A stretch of 64,000 nt of DNA, taken from NCBI GenBank assembly GCA_016937345.1, contig JAFGWE010000017.1, positions 1 to 64,000 of the forward strand. The letters run 5' to 3'. The first letter of the stretch is position 1. Every line of letters starts with the position of its first letter. The DNA comes from Methanomicrobiaceae archaeon. GTDB lineage: Archaea; Halobacteriota; Methanomicrobia; Methanomicrobiales; Methanomicrobiaceae. The position numbers were made by a program, and so were the translations under genes. Under the pieces are notes generated by a model that was given only the letters and a program-made list of their open reading frames with translations, had not been told where the DNA came from and made no database searches. This document shows, one piece after another, positions 24,763 through 34,280 of the stretch.

Positions 24763-27045
24763 ATGAATCTTAAATATAATGGAAAAATCGCAGAATATAC
24801 AGCTTCAGACAGACCCGGAAAAATTAAAGTTCTGTATATGGATACCGATCTCAAATATCTTGAGTCAGGAAAACTTCTGCTTGAGCAGAGCGGGGAATTT
24901 GAGGTTACAGTATGCGGGAATGCAGCGGATGCGACAGAATTAATCTTGAGGAAATCTTTTGATGCAATCATATCGGATTTTCAGATGCCGGGTTGTGACT
25001 GTCTTCGGATGTTTCGTGAATTTCGTGAAAAAGGCAATATTACGCCCTTTATCATCTTTACCGGAAAGGGCCGTGAGCAAGTTGTCATTGAAGCACTAAA
25101 CAGCGGTGCGGACTTTTATCTTCAGAAAGAGGGAGATAAAAAATCAGAGTTCTCCAGACTTTCTGCTCATATAAAATCTGTTATTTCAAAAAGAAGGAAT
25201 GACAGTCTGGTAAAGTCATTTTTTTATTCGCATTCTGATATGATGTTTGTCAAGGATGAAAAACTGAGATATATAATAACCAATGAGGCAATCCAGAACT
25301 TTTTCGGGCTCAAAAGAGAAGAGCTGTTCTATAAGACTGATTTCGAACTTATGGATTCATATGCTGCGGGGAAATGTTTTGAATCTGATATAAAGGCAAT
25401 TGAAACCGGAAAAAAAGTTATCTCCGAGGAGACTGTTGGTGAAAGGATCTTTGAAACAATAAAATTTCCGATGGAGATTAGTGATAATAAGACAGGGGTA
25501 GGCGGAGTTATCAGAGATATTACAGAACAAGTACGGGCAGGAGAGAGTCTTAGAAAGATAGAGGACTTAAACCAGCATATTATTGATGCCATCCCGGACA
25601 TCTTAATCCGGTGCAGTGGAGACGGAACATTAATTGACATCAGAACACCGGATGAAAGCATTCTTATTGCTCCTATATCAGAAAGCCTTGGCAGGCTGGT
25701 GTCTGATGTAATCCCCGGAGGTCTGGGTCTCTTTTTAATGGAAAAAATCCGTTCCGCACTTGATATGAAGGAGATGGAGATAGTTGAATACTCCCTTCCT
25801 CTTCCCGGAGGCCTCGCATATTATGAGGCTCGTATAATGCCTTATCTTGAAGATGAGATTATTGCACTCATCCGGGATATAACAGACCGTAGAGAGGCCG
25901 AGGAAGAGCTAAAAATGAAAAATGAAAAGCTTAAAGCCGCAGAGGAAGAGCTCAGACAGCAGCTTGATGAAAATGTTTTGGTGCAGAAGACACTCAGTAG
26001 AAATGATGCCTTCATAAGAAGTGTCCTTGAAAATATTCCTGTGGGAATTGCTGTAAATTCAGTCATCCTTGGCGTAAACTTTGAATATTTCAATCAGAAT
26101 TTCCTTAAATATTACAGGATAAGTGCTGAAGAGCTAAAAAATCCGGATTCATTCTGGGATGTAGTCTATAAGGACCCGGTTTTCAGGGAAAAGATCAAAA
26201 AAAGGGTCCTAAAAGACTCTGAAAGTGAAGATCCTAAACTGATGCACTGGGAGAATATTCCTCTCACACGTGAAGGAGAGGAGACGACATATATAAATGC
26301 AAGAAATATCCCCCTCCCGGAAAAGGGCCTTGTTATTTCGATTGTCTGGGATGTGACTGATCAGAAAAAAGCGGAAGATGAAATCAGGCGGGAAAAAGAG
26401 CTTTTCCACAGAACATTTGAGTCACTTCAGGATGCTGCTTTTGTTATTGATGCAGAATCTGAATATATCGGGGCCGTAAATGGAGCTGCGTTATCAATCT
26501 TTGGGTATAGCCGGGATGAGATTATAGGGCAAAAATCTGACATTCTGCATGTAGATAAAGACTCGCTTGAGCGTTTCCGCAGTCATATCCTCCCCTATCT
26601 TAAAATTAATAAATCAGTACCCCGTTTTGAATTCAAAATGAAGCGAAAAGACGGCACTATATTTCCAACTGAGCATTCTATCAACCCTCTGTTTGACTCA
26701 TCCGGCAATTTTGCCGGACGTGTATCAATTTTACGTGACATCTCTGAGAGTAAAGAGGCGGAAAAGCGTGAAAAAGCAGCACTGGTTCAGATAGAGGATA
26801 ATCTTGAGCAGCTTGCAACCTTAAACGATCAGATAAGAAATCCGCTTGCTGTAATTACCGGAATTGTGGATTTAAAATGCCCTGATTCGTCAGTCCCTAT
26901 AATCGAACAGGTAAAAAGAATTGATAATATAATTTCAATGCTGGATGCCGGATGGGTACGCTCTGAGAAGGTCTGGGAATTTTTAAAGACAAATTACGGG
27001 ATTGGTGCAGATGAAAGAGAGAATAAATTGGAGGAAGTGAAATGA
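24763..27045 (+). CDS. REC-PAS multi-domain sensor lacking a kinase domain
   Basis: Large soluble protein (760 residues from ATG 24763, preceded by GGGGGG; a TTG at 24721 is less likely). Order: receiver domain ~20-130 (D27, phospho-D72, T100, K124), then about four PAS-type regions to ~680 separated by a Glu/Lys-rich coiled coil near 375-410, then a short helical end. That end, LNDQIRNPLAVITG, looks like HisKA but has D689 at the His position, and no HATPase follows. The final LDAGWVRSEKVWEFL recurs, from memory, in many Methanomicrobiales PAS proteins. The response-regulator gene overlaps by 4 bases (ATGA). Confidence 0.85.
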   Translation: MNLKYNGKIAEYTASDRPGKIKVLYMDTDLKYLESGKLLLEQSGEFEVTVCGNAADATELILRKSFDAIISDFQMPGCDCLRMFREFREKGNITPFIIFTGKGREQVVIEALNSGADFYLQKEGDKKSEFSRLSAHIKSVISKRRNDSLVKSFFYSHSDMMFVKDEKLRYIITNEAIQNFFGLKREELFYKTDFELMDSYAAGKCFESDIKAIETGKKVISEETVGERIFETIKFPMEISDNKTGVGGVIRDITEQVRAGESLRKIEDLNQHIIDAIPDILIRCSGDGTLIDIRTPDESILIAPISESLGRLVSDVIPGGLGLFLMEKIRSALDMKEMEIVEYSLPLPGGLAYYEARIMPYLEDEIIALIRDITDRREAEEELKMKNEKLKAAEEELRQQLDENVLVQKTLSRNDAFIRSVLENIPVGIAVNSVILGVNFEYFNQNFLKYYRISAEELKNPDSFWDVVYKDPVFREKIKKRVLKDSESEDPKLMHWENIPLTREGEETTYINARNIPLPEKGLVISIVWDVTDQKKAEDEIRREKELFHRTFESLQDAAFVIDAESEYIGAVNGAALSIFGYSRDEIIGQKSDILHVDKDSLERFRSHILPYLKINKSVPRFEFKMKRKDGTIFPTEHSINPLFDSSGNFAGRVSILRDISESKEAEKREKAALVQIEDNLEQLATLNDQIRNPLAVITGIVDLKCPDSSVPIIEQVKRIDNIISMLDAGWVRSEKVWEFLKTNYGIGADERENKLEEVK

Positions 27046-27641
27046 AAGATATTTTGCTGGTGGATGATGAGCCGGATATTCTTCACCTTTTTCAGGAATT
27101 AGTGGAAAATTTGGGTTTTTCTGTAAGGTCTGCCGAAAACTGGGATGCAGCTTTTTCAGCTCTTTCGGATCATCTTCCTGATCTTGTAGTCCTGGATATC
27201 ATGATGGAGCCGGTTAATGGATGGGAGGTGCTGCGCCGAATACGGAATGATGCAGGAACACAAAATGTTCCTGTGATTGTTCTGACCGGAAAAATGCCTC
27301 TTACAAAAGAGGTTTTAATTTATGAGGACCTTCTGAATGGATTTGCGATGAAGCCTCTTCGCAAGAGTGAATTTGAGAAACTTATCAGCGGATTCTTTTC
27401 CGAAGAGGAGAGGGTTTCTGCAAAGTGTGAGAATGCCCTGAAATCCGGCGCTGATGAGGCTTTAGTAAGAGAGTATTCTAAACTTTCAACAAGTGTCCGT
27501 GTCCTCGGTGAGATGATCGGCTGCCTTCACAGGATAATGAAGGCCGATTCGGCCGGTAACAGCAAAGATGCGTTTTCAGGAATAATTAATCTCCTGGATG
27601 CTAAAAGAAAACGCCTCTTAGAACTTGAAAAAATTATATGA
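27042..27641 (+). CDS. response regulator, receiver domain plus helical tail (second copy)
   Basis: A 199-residue protein: REC domain with D8-D9, phospho-D52 (VVLDIMMEP), T82 and K104 (AMKP), then an ~85-residue helical extension without a DNA-binding motif. Paralogous to the regulator at 240, with the same residue numbering. Its ATG overlaps the TGA of the REC-PAS gene, so they are translationally coupled and surely form a pair. As the neighbour has no kinase module, phosphate must come from another kinase or from a small phosphodonor, or the REC domain acts without phosphorylation. Confidence 0.9.
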   Translation: MKDILLVDDEPDILHLFQELVENLGFSVRSAENWDAAFSALSDHLPDLVVLDIMMEPVNGWEVLRRIRNDAGTQNVPVIVLTGKMPLTKEVLIYEDLLNGFAMKPLRKSEFEKLISGFFSEEERVSAKCENALKSGADEALVREYSKLSTSVRVLGEMIGCLHRIMKADSAGNSKDAFSGIINLLDAKRKRLLELEKII

Positions 27642-27751
27642 TTTTTATTATTAATACATCTGAAAAAAAGTCATGATAATCTCAAATTAGAATCTGTCAG
27701 ATAAAAATCAGGAGAATAAATTACAGTCATCTTTTTTCCATGTAAAATCCT

Positions 27752-27967
27752 TACCCAATAATTAAATACTATCCTGCACCGGATGAAAAAGCTGCAATAA
27801 ATATGGTTTTAAAGCGTGTAGATCGTATGTAAATTGAGATAATGGCCGCAGTTCCTGCTGATTACAAAAATCCTTACGGGCCTGTATAACCTGATTAGTG
27901 AAAAAATGTGGCACTTGTGGGAAATTCATCAGGAAAAAACATAATTTTAGGTAATATCTCAAAGTAA
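27752..27967 (+). pseudogene. possible decayed coding remnant
   Basis: One plus-strand frame reads protein-like text broken by four stops: YYPAPDEKAAINMVLKRVDR, stop, IEIMAAVPADYKNPYGPV, stops, then VALVGNSSGKNIILG before a last TAA. I cannot name the family. The rest of the 555-base gap (27642-28196) holds no gene that I can support; CCCCTGT (28058) and ACAGGGG (28104) could form a stem in the leader of the permease gene. Confidence 0.3.
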
Positions 27968-28196
27968 AAAATGTGTTATATGATCTTTAATTTTAATAAA
28001 AATCCGAAATTGAGATTTAAATCTTAATTCAAGACCCTGTAAATAAAAGAATAGATATATCCCCTGTAAGAAAAAAATTTTAGATGATATATCTTCTGTA
28101 CAGACAGGGGGATGTCGAGTGGAAATGATAGTGCTTTCTGGTTTTTCTTAATTGCCGAATCCCTGGCAGCACCGGCATTTCAATGGAGAATTTTAT

Positions 28197-29456
28197 ATGG
28201 AGTCTTTTAATCTGTCGGATTTTTTTAAAAGGTCGGTATCCGGTCTTCAAATTCTTTTTGTAGCATTTGGAGCACTGGTTTTAGTGCCATTAATAACAGG
28301 GCTTGACCCGAGTGTGGCTCTTTTCACCGCCGGTATCGGTACACTCATCTTTCAGGTGGTTACAAGATGGAAGGTCCCGATATTTCTTGCATCGTCGTTT
28401 GCATTCATACCCGCAATAACATACGGGGTTTCAGCATGGGGAATTCCAAGTACAATGTGTGGTCTTGCAGCAGCAGGTTTGTTTTATGTTGTACTGAGTA
28501 CAGCAATCAGATACTTTGGTGTGGAGATCGTTCATAAAATATTCCCGCCTATTGTCGTGGGACCTGTTATTGCCGTAATCGGTCTTTCCCTTGCACCTGT
28601 TGCCGTTGCAGAGGCGCTTGGAAGATCAGGCGACACACAGGTTATCCCTGTTGAAATTGCACTTATTCTTGCAGGAATTTCACTTCTGACAACAATAGCC
28701 GTATTTGCATATGCAAAGGGGTGGATGAAGCTTGTCCCGATTCTGTGTGGTATTGCGGTAGGATACATTGCATCAATTGTACTCGGAGTAGTCAACTTTT
28801 CAGGCCTTTCCGAGAGTGCATGGATTGCAGTTCCCCAGTTTGTCCTTCCGGAATGGAATCTTGCAGCAATAATATTCATCGTTCCGTTTGCAATTGCACC
28901 TGCAATTGAGCATTTCGGCGATATACTTGCAATAGGTTCTGTTACAGGAAAGGACTACCTAAAAGACCCGGGTATTCACAAGACAATGCTCGGTGACGGT
29001 ATTGCGACATTTATTGCATCTTTTATCGGAGGTCCGCCAAACACAACCTATTCTGAGGTAACCGGTGCTGTTGCACTCACAAAGGCATACAATCCTTTAA
29101 TCATGACTTCAGCTGCAATATTTGCAATTATATTTGCTTTCATCGGAAAGATAGGCGCATTTCTCCTGACAATTCCGCTGCCGGTTATGGGGGGTGTCAT
29201 GATTTTATTATTTGGTCTTATTGCAAGTCTTGGAATTGATCAGCTTGTTCGAAACAAGGTGAATTTAAGAAGCAGCAAGAATCTCATCATTCTTTCAATT
29301 GTTCTTGTAACAGGAGTCGGCGGCCTTTTCGTTCCTATCGGAGATGCCCAGATTGCAGGTGTCGGTCTTGCAGCAATTCTTGGTGTTATCCTAAACCTTG
29401 TTCTTCCTGAGCCGAAAGATGAGGTAAACGAGGATAAAATGGGAGTTGATTTCTAA
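28197..29456 (+). CDS. uraA: uracil/xanthine permease (NCS2 family)
   Basis: Membrane carrier of 419 residues with ~12-14 hydrophobic segments. NCS2 signs are the early GLQILFVAFGALVLVPLITG, the QVVTRWKVPIFLASSFAF stretch (residues ~55-75), the substrate-binding Glu in AIAPAIEHFGDI and GGPPNTTYSEVTGAVALTKAYNP split over two helices. The ATG at 28197 follows ATGGAGAATTTT; an upstream frame extension to 28152 lacks support. It lies one base before upp, so imported uracil is converted at once to UMP. Specificity for uracil is inferred from upp. Confidence 0.92.
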   Translation: MESFNLSDFFKRSVSGLQILFVAFGALVLVPLITGLDPSVALFTAGIGTLIFQVVTRWKVPIFLASSFAFIPAITYGVSAWGIPSTMCGLAAAGLFYVVLSTAIRYFGVEIVHKIFPPIVVGPVIAVIGLSLAPVAVAEALGRSGDTQVIPVEIALILAGISLLTTIAVFAYAKGWMKLVPILCGIAVGYIASIVLGVVNFSGLSESAWIAVPQFVLPEWNLAAIIFIVPFAIAPAIEHFGDILAIGSVTGKDYLKDPGIHKTMLGDGIATFIASFIGGPPNTTYSEVTGAVALTKAYNPLIMTSAAIFAIIFAFIGKIGAFLLTIPLPVMGGVMILLFGLIASLGIDQLVRNKVNLRSSKNLIILSIVLVTGVGGLFVPIGDAQIAGVGLAAILGVILNLVLPEPKDEVNEDKMGVDF

Positions 29457-29457
29457 A

Positions 29458-30087
29458 ATGGCAGTAATTCCTGTATCCCACCCGCTTGTAACACACAAGC
29501 TGGGAATGCTTCGGAACATTGAGACAAACTCCAAGGATTTCAGGGAACTTATAACCGAGCTTACCACATTCCTCACATATGAGGCGACAAAAGACTGGGA
29601 GCTTGAATCCGCAGAGGTCCCCGGATGGGAGGGAAAACCTGTTCCGGTCAGGAAGATGGCCGGAACCGACCCTTCAATTGTCCCAGTCTTTCGTGCCGGA
29701 ATCGGGATGCAGGAAGGTTTCATGCAGGTTATTCCGACAGCAAAGATAAGCTATATCGGGTATTACCGTGATGAAACAACCTTAAAGCCAAAGCTTTACT
29801 ATTCAAAGCTTGCGGCAAATATCAGCCAGAGAAGGGTGTATGTTCTTGATCCCATGCTTGCAACAGGAGGAACAACCTCTGCTGTATGCACAATACTCAA
29901 AAAAGAGGGATGTAAGGACATCAAGGTCCTCTGTATTCTTGCAGCGCCGGAGGGTATTTCAAAGATGGCAGAGGAGCACCCTGATGTTGATATAATGCCT
30001 GCTGTAATTGACAGTCACTTAAATGAGAACGGTTACATTGTTCCCGGTCTTGGTGATGCCGGTGACAGGCTTTTTGGAACAAAATAA
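29458..30087 (+). CDS. upp: uracil phosphoribosyltransferase
   Basis: Makes UMP from uracil and PRPP (pyrimidine salvage). The PRPP-binding loop VLDPMLATGGT, the N-terminal HPLVTHKLGMLR and the uracil-binding GYIVPGLGDAGDRLFGT at the end are all present in a 209-residue protein. I start at ATG 29458, one base after the permease TAA; a TTG at 29446 would overlap it. Operon uraA-upp. Confidence 0.96.
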   Translation: MAVIPVSHPLVTHKLGMLRNIETNSKDFRELITELTTFLTYEATKDWELESAEVPGWEGKPVPVRKMAGTDPSIVPVFRAGIGMQEGFMQVIPTAKISYIGYYRDETTLKPKLYYSKLAANISQRRVYVLDPMLATGGTTSAVCTILKKEGCKDIKVLCILAAPEGISKMAEEHPDVDIMPAVIDSHLNENGYIVPGLGDAGDRLFGTK

Positions 30088-30196
30088 TTAACTTTTTTAT
30101 TTTTTGGTTATCCAGATTATATCTGTCTTTATAAATCAGATTCATTCAGAAAGGTTTTACAAACCATAAATAAGGTAATGAACAATAAATAATCAG

Positions 30197-31081
30197 ATGT
30201 CTGTCAGCTCAAAAACAGAATATATTTTCATATTTTTAAAAGGCCTTTTTATGGGCACCTGTGATATAATTCCGGGAGTTTCCGGAGGAACAATAGCTCT
30301 TATCACAGGAATTTATGAAAGGCTTATAACAGCTATTGGAAATATCCGTCCGGAGATCTTCATATCACTTCTAAGGTGTGATTTTGGCTCATTTGAGGAA
30401 GAGTTAAAAAGAATTGACTATCTCTTCCTAATATCCCTTGTTGCAGGAATAGGACTTGCTGTTGTGACACTTGCAAGGGTAATTCTCATATTTTTAAACG
30501 ATTACACTGCACTTACATACTCGTTCTTCTTCGGCCTGATTGTGGCCTCATCAGTTCAGATAATACTTGAGATCGAGCATGATTCAAGGAATAAAAAGGC
30601 ACTTTTGTTTGTAATTTTCGGCTTTATTGCAGGTTATCTGATTTCCGGATTAAACCCTGCAGCACTTGGACATTCCCTGCCTGTTCTGTTTGTTACAGGA
30701 ATGATCGCAATCTGTGCGATGATTCTTCCGGGAATTTCAGGTGCGTATATCACGCTTTTAATGGATCAGTATGAATATCTTCTGGCGGCTTTAAAATCAG
30801 TCTCCCTTCCGGAGATCATATCATATGTAACCGGAGGATTAATCGGCCTGTTGCTCTTTACAAAAGTCCTTAAATATCTCCTAAAAAATTATCATGCGGT
30901 GATGCTTGCATTCCTGACAGGTCTTATGCTTGGTTCGACAAGGATGCTTATCAGCAGAATCGAGGTTTCCGGAGGTTTTTCATTAAGTGTGATAATTCTC
31001 TTTTTAACAGGCATTGCAGTTATTCTTGCAATGGAGGCTGCAAAGCGCAAATACAGTGCAAAATCATTAAAATCACCCTGA
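30197..31081 (+). CDS. DUF368 membrane protein, PopT-like polyprenyl-phosphate transporter
   Basis: Polytopic membrane protein of 294 residues. The family signature is at the N-terminus: GTCDIIPGVSGGTIALITG, with a repeat-like second copy MILPGISGAYITLLMDQYE near residue 175. Bacterial DUF368 (PopT) proteins return undecaprenyl phosphate across the membrane. In an archaeon the lipid would be dolichyl phosphate, matching the AglB glycosylation genes further right; that transfer of function is inference. It stands 110 bases after upp. Confidence 0.85.
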   Translation: MSVSSKTEYIFIFLKGLFMGTCDIIPGVSGGTIALITGIYERLITAIGNIRPEIFISLLRCDFGSFEEELKRIDYLFLISLVAGIGLAVVTLARVILIFLNDYTALTYSFFFGLIVASSVQIILEIEHDSRNKKALLFVIFGFIAGYLISGLNPAALGHSLPVLFVTGMIAICAMILPGISGAYITLLMDQYEYLLAALKSVSLPEIISYVTGGLIGLLLFTKVLKYLLKNYHAVMLAFLTGLMLGSTRMLISRIEVSGGFSLSVIILFLTGIAVILAMEAAKRKYSAKSLKSP

Positions 31082-31204
31082 AAAATCCTTTTTATCTTCT
31101 TTGCAGGCAGTTTATCCTGCAGTATATTTCTGTATAACCTTTTGGTTATACCATCTCTCTTAACGGATTTTATTCATTTATATGTATACGGGATGACTTC
31201 TTAG

Positions 31205-31350
31205 TATCAAAAACACCCTTGTGGAGGTGGTCTGATAAAAAGAAGAAAAGTAAAGACTAAGCCCCCAAAGGTTTTGTGAACAAAACCTGCGGATTTAAAC
31301 CCCCAAAAACATACGAAAACGAGGCAGAAAACTGCCCCATTCTTTTTTAA
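31205..31350 (+). ncRNA. candidate small RNA with two hairpins and terminator
   Basis: In the 436-base gap 31082-31517 no gene fits, but the pieces of a transcription unit do: TATA-like ATTTATATG at 31176-31184, an expected start near 31205, a hairpin AGGTTTTG-TGAA-CAAAACCT at 31269-31288 flanked by CCCCC runs, then GGCAG-AAAA-CTGCC and a T-run. An upstream perfect stem TATAACC-TTTT-GGTTATA (31133-31150) may end the DUF368 transcript. A GGAGGTGG at 31221 suggests a possible very short peptide, but no good ORF follows. Confidence 0.4.
31323..31348 (+). terminator. stem-loop plus T-run
   Basis: GGCAG (31323-31327), AAAA loop, CTGCC (31332-31336), then CCATTCTTTTTT. It ends the putative small RNA and lies ~170 bases before the marker-12 gene. 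Confidence 0.5.
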
Positions 31351-31517
31351 ATTTCAGATTTCAATTCAGGGAATTACAGGACTGAATTTAATCAGGCCAT
31401 ATAATGCGTGATTTACTGCTGGAAAATATCATATTTTATCTTTTACTGTAAGCTCAAATATGATTTTTTTTGCTATACCTATTTGTGAGTCTAATGCGAA
31501 TATAAATTAAGAGTTTC

Positions 31518-32390
31518 ATGTTTATCGGAATTGATCACGGAACAACGGCTATAAGATTTTCAGCCGGAGATTCGCATTTTAAAATTTCCAGAAAGGATGC
31601 TGTTTCCTTTGAATATCCGGATTTAAACAGGATTTGCGACCTTAAAGACATTGAGGGAATTGCTGTATGCTATTCAATGGGTGACGGAATTTCTGAGATA
31701 ACAGATATAAATAAGGTAAAAAACCGGGGTGTCATTACAAGGGAGGGTGCCGGAGAGCACATCGGCGGTGGAACAAAGGTATATGATGAGATTTTAAAAA
31801 GCGGTGCTCCTGCTGTTGTAATCCCGGGAATTCACAGGAATTCCCCGACAGATCCGCGTTTTAAGGTGTATTCCCATCAGACAAGTCCGGAAAAAATAGG
31901 GATTGCATATGAGGTTTCAAAAGATCTTGGAAGTGATTTTATCGTCTGTGACGCAAGCTCAAACACTGTAACACTTCTTATATCCGACGGAAAGATTACA
32001 GGTGCATTTGATGCATGCATATTTGCCCCGGGAACGACGCACGGTGCAATTGACGTTGACGGTATAAGAAAGATAGATGAAGGCCTTTGGACTGCAAACG
32101 AGGCCTTTATGCATGCCGGTGTGCGTGAGAATACTCCTGCTGAAATACAGAATAAAACAGTTGCCATGTTTGCAGCAATGGAATGCGCCTCAATGCGGCT
32201 TCTTAACAAAAAGGCAAAGACTGCGCTTGCAGGATCGCTTGCACCTGTAATACATGAAGAAGTTTCCCTCCTTCTTGAAGAAAACGTGAGTGTCTATGAT
32301 GAGTGGTGCGCTTCAATTGGTCTGTCTTCGATTGCAGGGGATGTATTTAATGGCAAAAAAGAGATCCTGGGGCTGAATGTGTCACTCTGA
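31518..32390 (+). CDS. methanogenesis marker protein 12 (ASKHA-fold)
   Basis: A 290-residue protein whose start MFIGIDHGTTAIRF is the phosphate-binding loop of sugar/acetate-kinase-fold (ASKHA) proteins; a second glycine-rich phosphate motif is in AGSLAPV. The sequence, with EYPDLNRICDL, HIGGGTKVYDE and FAPGTTHGAIDVDGIRKID, matches what I know of the methanogen-only family marker 12 (TIGR03281). Biochemical role unknown to me. The last 9 bases overlap the end of the convergent histidine-kinase gene. Confidence 0.82.
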   Translation: MFIGIDHGTTAIRFSAGDSHFKISRKDAVSFEYPDLNRICDLKDIEGIAVCYSMGDGISEITDINKVKNRGVITREGAGEHIGGGTKVYDEILKSGAPAVVIPGIHRNSPTDPRFKVYSHQTSPEKIGIAYEVSKDLGSDFIVCDASSNTVTLLISDGKITGAFDACIFAPGTTHGAIDVDGIRKIDEGLWTANEAFMHAGVRENTPAEIQNKTVAMFAAMECASMRLLNKKAKTALAGSLAPVIHEEVSLLLEENVSVYDEWCASIGLSSIAGDVFNGKKEILGLNVSL

Positions 32391-34280
32391 ATTCTCATCT
32401 GACTTTTTTAAGGTTATGCAAATTCTAAGTCCTTTTTCAGGCATATCCGGAATCCTGTCTGTAGTTGACACAATGCCGCCGTATTTTTCAACAAGACTCT
32501 TTACAATATAAAGACCCAGACCCTTTCCGGTTTCACCTGATTTGCCATCCTCCCTGAAGAAACGGTCAAATGCATTATCCTTTGCCCCATCAGAAATTCC
32601 GGGTCCGTTGTCATCTATACAGACAATTATATCTCCATCTTTTTCTTCTGCCTTAATCTCAATTTTGCAGTCAGGACCTGCATATTTCTTTGAATTGCCA
32701 ATGATGTTTGAGAATACTTCTCCCAGAAGTTTGTCTGCCATTACGTAAAATCCCGAATCATTGTAATTTATATTCATATCAGGGAAATGGGCGATCTCTT
32801 TTTTTATTGTATCATCAAGGGAAACAGGCCTGAGGCTAACATCTTTATTGTGTATTGTCCGGATCAGGGAGACATTTGATATAATATCTATACTGTGACT
32901 TATTGATGATATGAGCTTTTCAGAGAGTTCTTTTATATTTCCTTCCGAACTGTCGTTTATAAATTGTGCATATCCAAAAGCCGCCATGTTTGCATTGTTG
33001 ATGTCGTGCGTCATCATGTCGATATAGAAGTTTGCCTCGTTATTTGCCTCTTTTAAATCTTTTGTACGTTTATGGATTATCTCCTCAAGCTCTTCGTTAT
33101 ATTTTATTATGGTCGCCTCTGACTCTTTTAAATCATCAATAGTTGATTTAAGGCGTTCTACCATATTTTCGATGCTCTTGCCAAGCTTTATGAACTCCTT
33201 TCCGCCTGATACCCTGATTTTATGGTCAAGGTTGCCCCTTCCTATATCATCGACATCCTCAACAAGGTTTTTAACCGGTCTTGTAACGATATCAGTTGCT
33301 ATATAGAATACTGATGCCAGAAGGATCATAAAGAGCAGGAAAGAGATGACTTTTGAGAAGAGAATTTTGGTTAATTCCTTTTCGATTGCGGCATTGGAGT
33401 AGGTAAATGCGATTGCAACACTTGTGTCAGTGCCTAAATCCGGAGTGTACAGATCAACATAGCGGTATCTTGTAACAGTATTATCCTTTGGATTATTTAT
33501 GGTTAAATCTGACTTCTTTTCAATTATATTTTCAATTATGAATTTTTTAGTCGGGTTATCAACAACGTTCGGTTCATCTACTGTAACACCATAGATATCG
33601 TATATTTTTACTGACATGAGATACGGATTCATATTCATCATGGTGTCTGCCGCAGTTTTGAACTGCAGAAGATCTCTTTTCTCACGGTAATCTTTGATGT
33701 CAAATGAGATTTCGAGTATGTATTTTCCGTCAGGTGAAGGATAATATGCATATTTGCTGATTGTTGCTGTATCCCTTACACTTCTTACTATCTTGTCGCC
33801 TTTGTATGCGTCAGATAAAAATATTTTATCGAGATGTTCGGAGAAATCTTTGTTTTTACTGAAATTAAGACCTATATCAAGCTCTTTTGTTGAGTACCAT
33901 ATGGTATGGTTTCTGTCAATCAGGTAGAGATCGTATTCTGGTCCGAGTTTTTCCTTTATGGAATAAAGATCAAGCCTTTTTGGATCTCCTCCTGAGTTAT
34001 TATAGGCCTCAATGAACGGGACGAATGCATATTTCATCCTGTCGTCAAAAGTTTCATCATATATGCCAAGACCGGTATTAACAATTTTTATGCTCTCAAT
34101 AATGCTTTCTTCGGTATTATTCTGAAGCTGGTTATAATTTTCATAAAAATTATCCTTAAGAACACTGTAATCAGAAACACAAATATAAAAAAGTACAGGA
34201 ACAACAATGAGGATACATACTATTAAAATATAAGATGAGAATGAAAGATTTTCTTTTAATTTCCCCCCTTTTATTTTCAT
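32382..34280 (-). CDS. membrane histidine kinase with extracellular sensor, HAMP, HisKA and ATPase domains
   Basis: The only complete kinase of the window (632 residues). TM1 at ~12-32, an external sensor of ~280 residues resembling a double Cache domain, TM2 near residues 310-335, HAMP, coiled coil to ~400, then the DHp domain with the phosphoacceptor H425 in MMTHDINNAN, of the type common in methanogens. The ATPase has N-box NIIGNSKKY, G1 DDNGPGIS, F FDRFFRED and G2 GKGLGLYIV. GGGGGGT sits close before ATG 34280. No response regulator is adjacent; it could serve the orphan regulators elsewhere in the window. Confidence 0.92.
   Translation of the reverse strand: MKIKGGKLKENLSFSSYILIVCILIVVPVLFYICVSDYSVLKDNFYENYNQLQNNTEESIIESIKIVNTGLGIYDETFDDRMKYAFVPFIEAYNNSGGDPKRLDLYSIKEKLGPEYDLYLIDRNHTIWYSTKELDIGLNFSKNKDFSEHLDKIFLSDAYKGDKIVRSVRDTATISKYAYYPSPDGKYILEISFDIKDYREKRDLLQFKTAADTMMNMNPYLMSVKIYDIYGVTVDEPNVVDNPTKKFIIENIIEKKSDLTINNPKDNTVTRYRYVDLYTPDLGTDTSVAIAFTYSNAAIEKELTKILFSKVISFLLFMILLASVFYIATDIVTRPVKNLVEDVDDIGRGNLDHKIRVSGGKEFIKLGKSIENMVERLKSTIDDLKESEATIIKYNEELEEIIHKRTKDLKEANNEANFYIDMMTHDINNANMAAFGYAQFINDSSEGNIKELSEKLISSISHSIDIISNVSLIRTIHNKDVSLRPVSLDDTIKKEIAHFPDMNINYNDSGFYVMADKLLGEVFSNIIGNSKKYAGPDCKIEIKAEEKDGDIIVCIDDNGPGISDGAKDNAFDRFFREDGKSGETGKGLGLYIVKSLVEKYGGIVSTTDRIPDMPEKGLRICITLKKSDENSE

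Noticed and set aside
31191-31232. C/D box small RNA (GGATGA ... CTGA)
   Set aside because: The C box deviates (no TGATGA), there is no terminal stem and no clear C'/D' pair.
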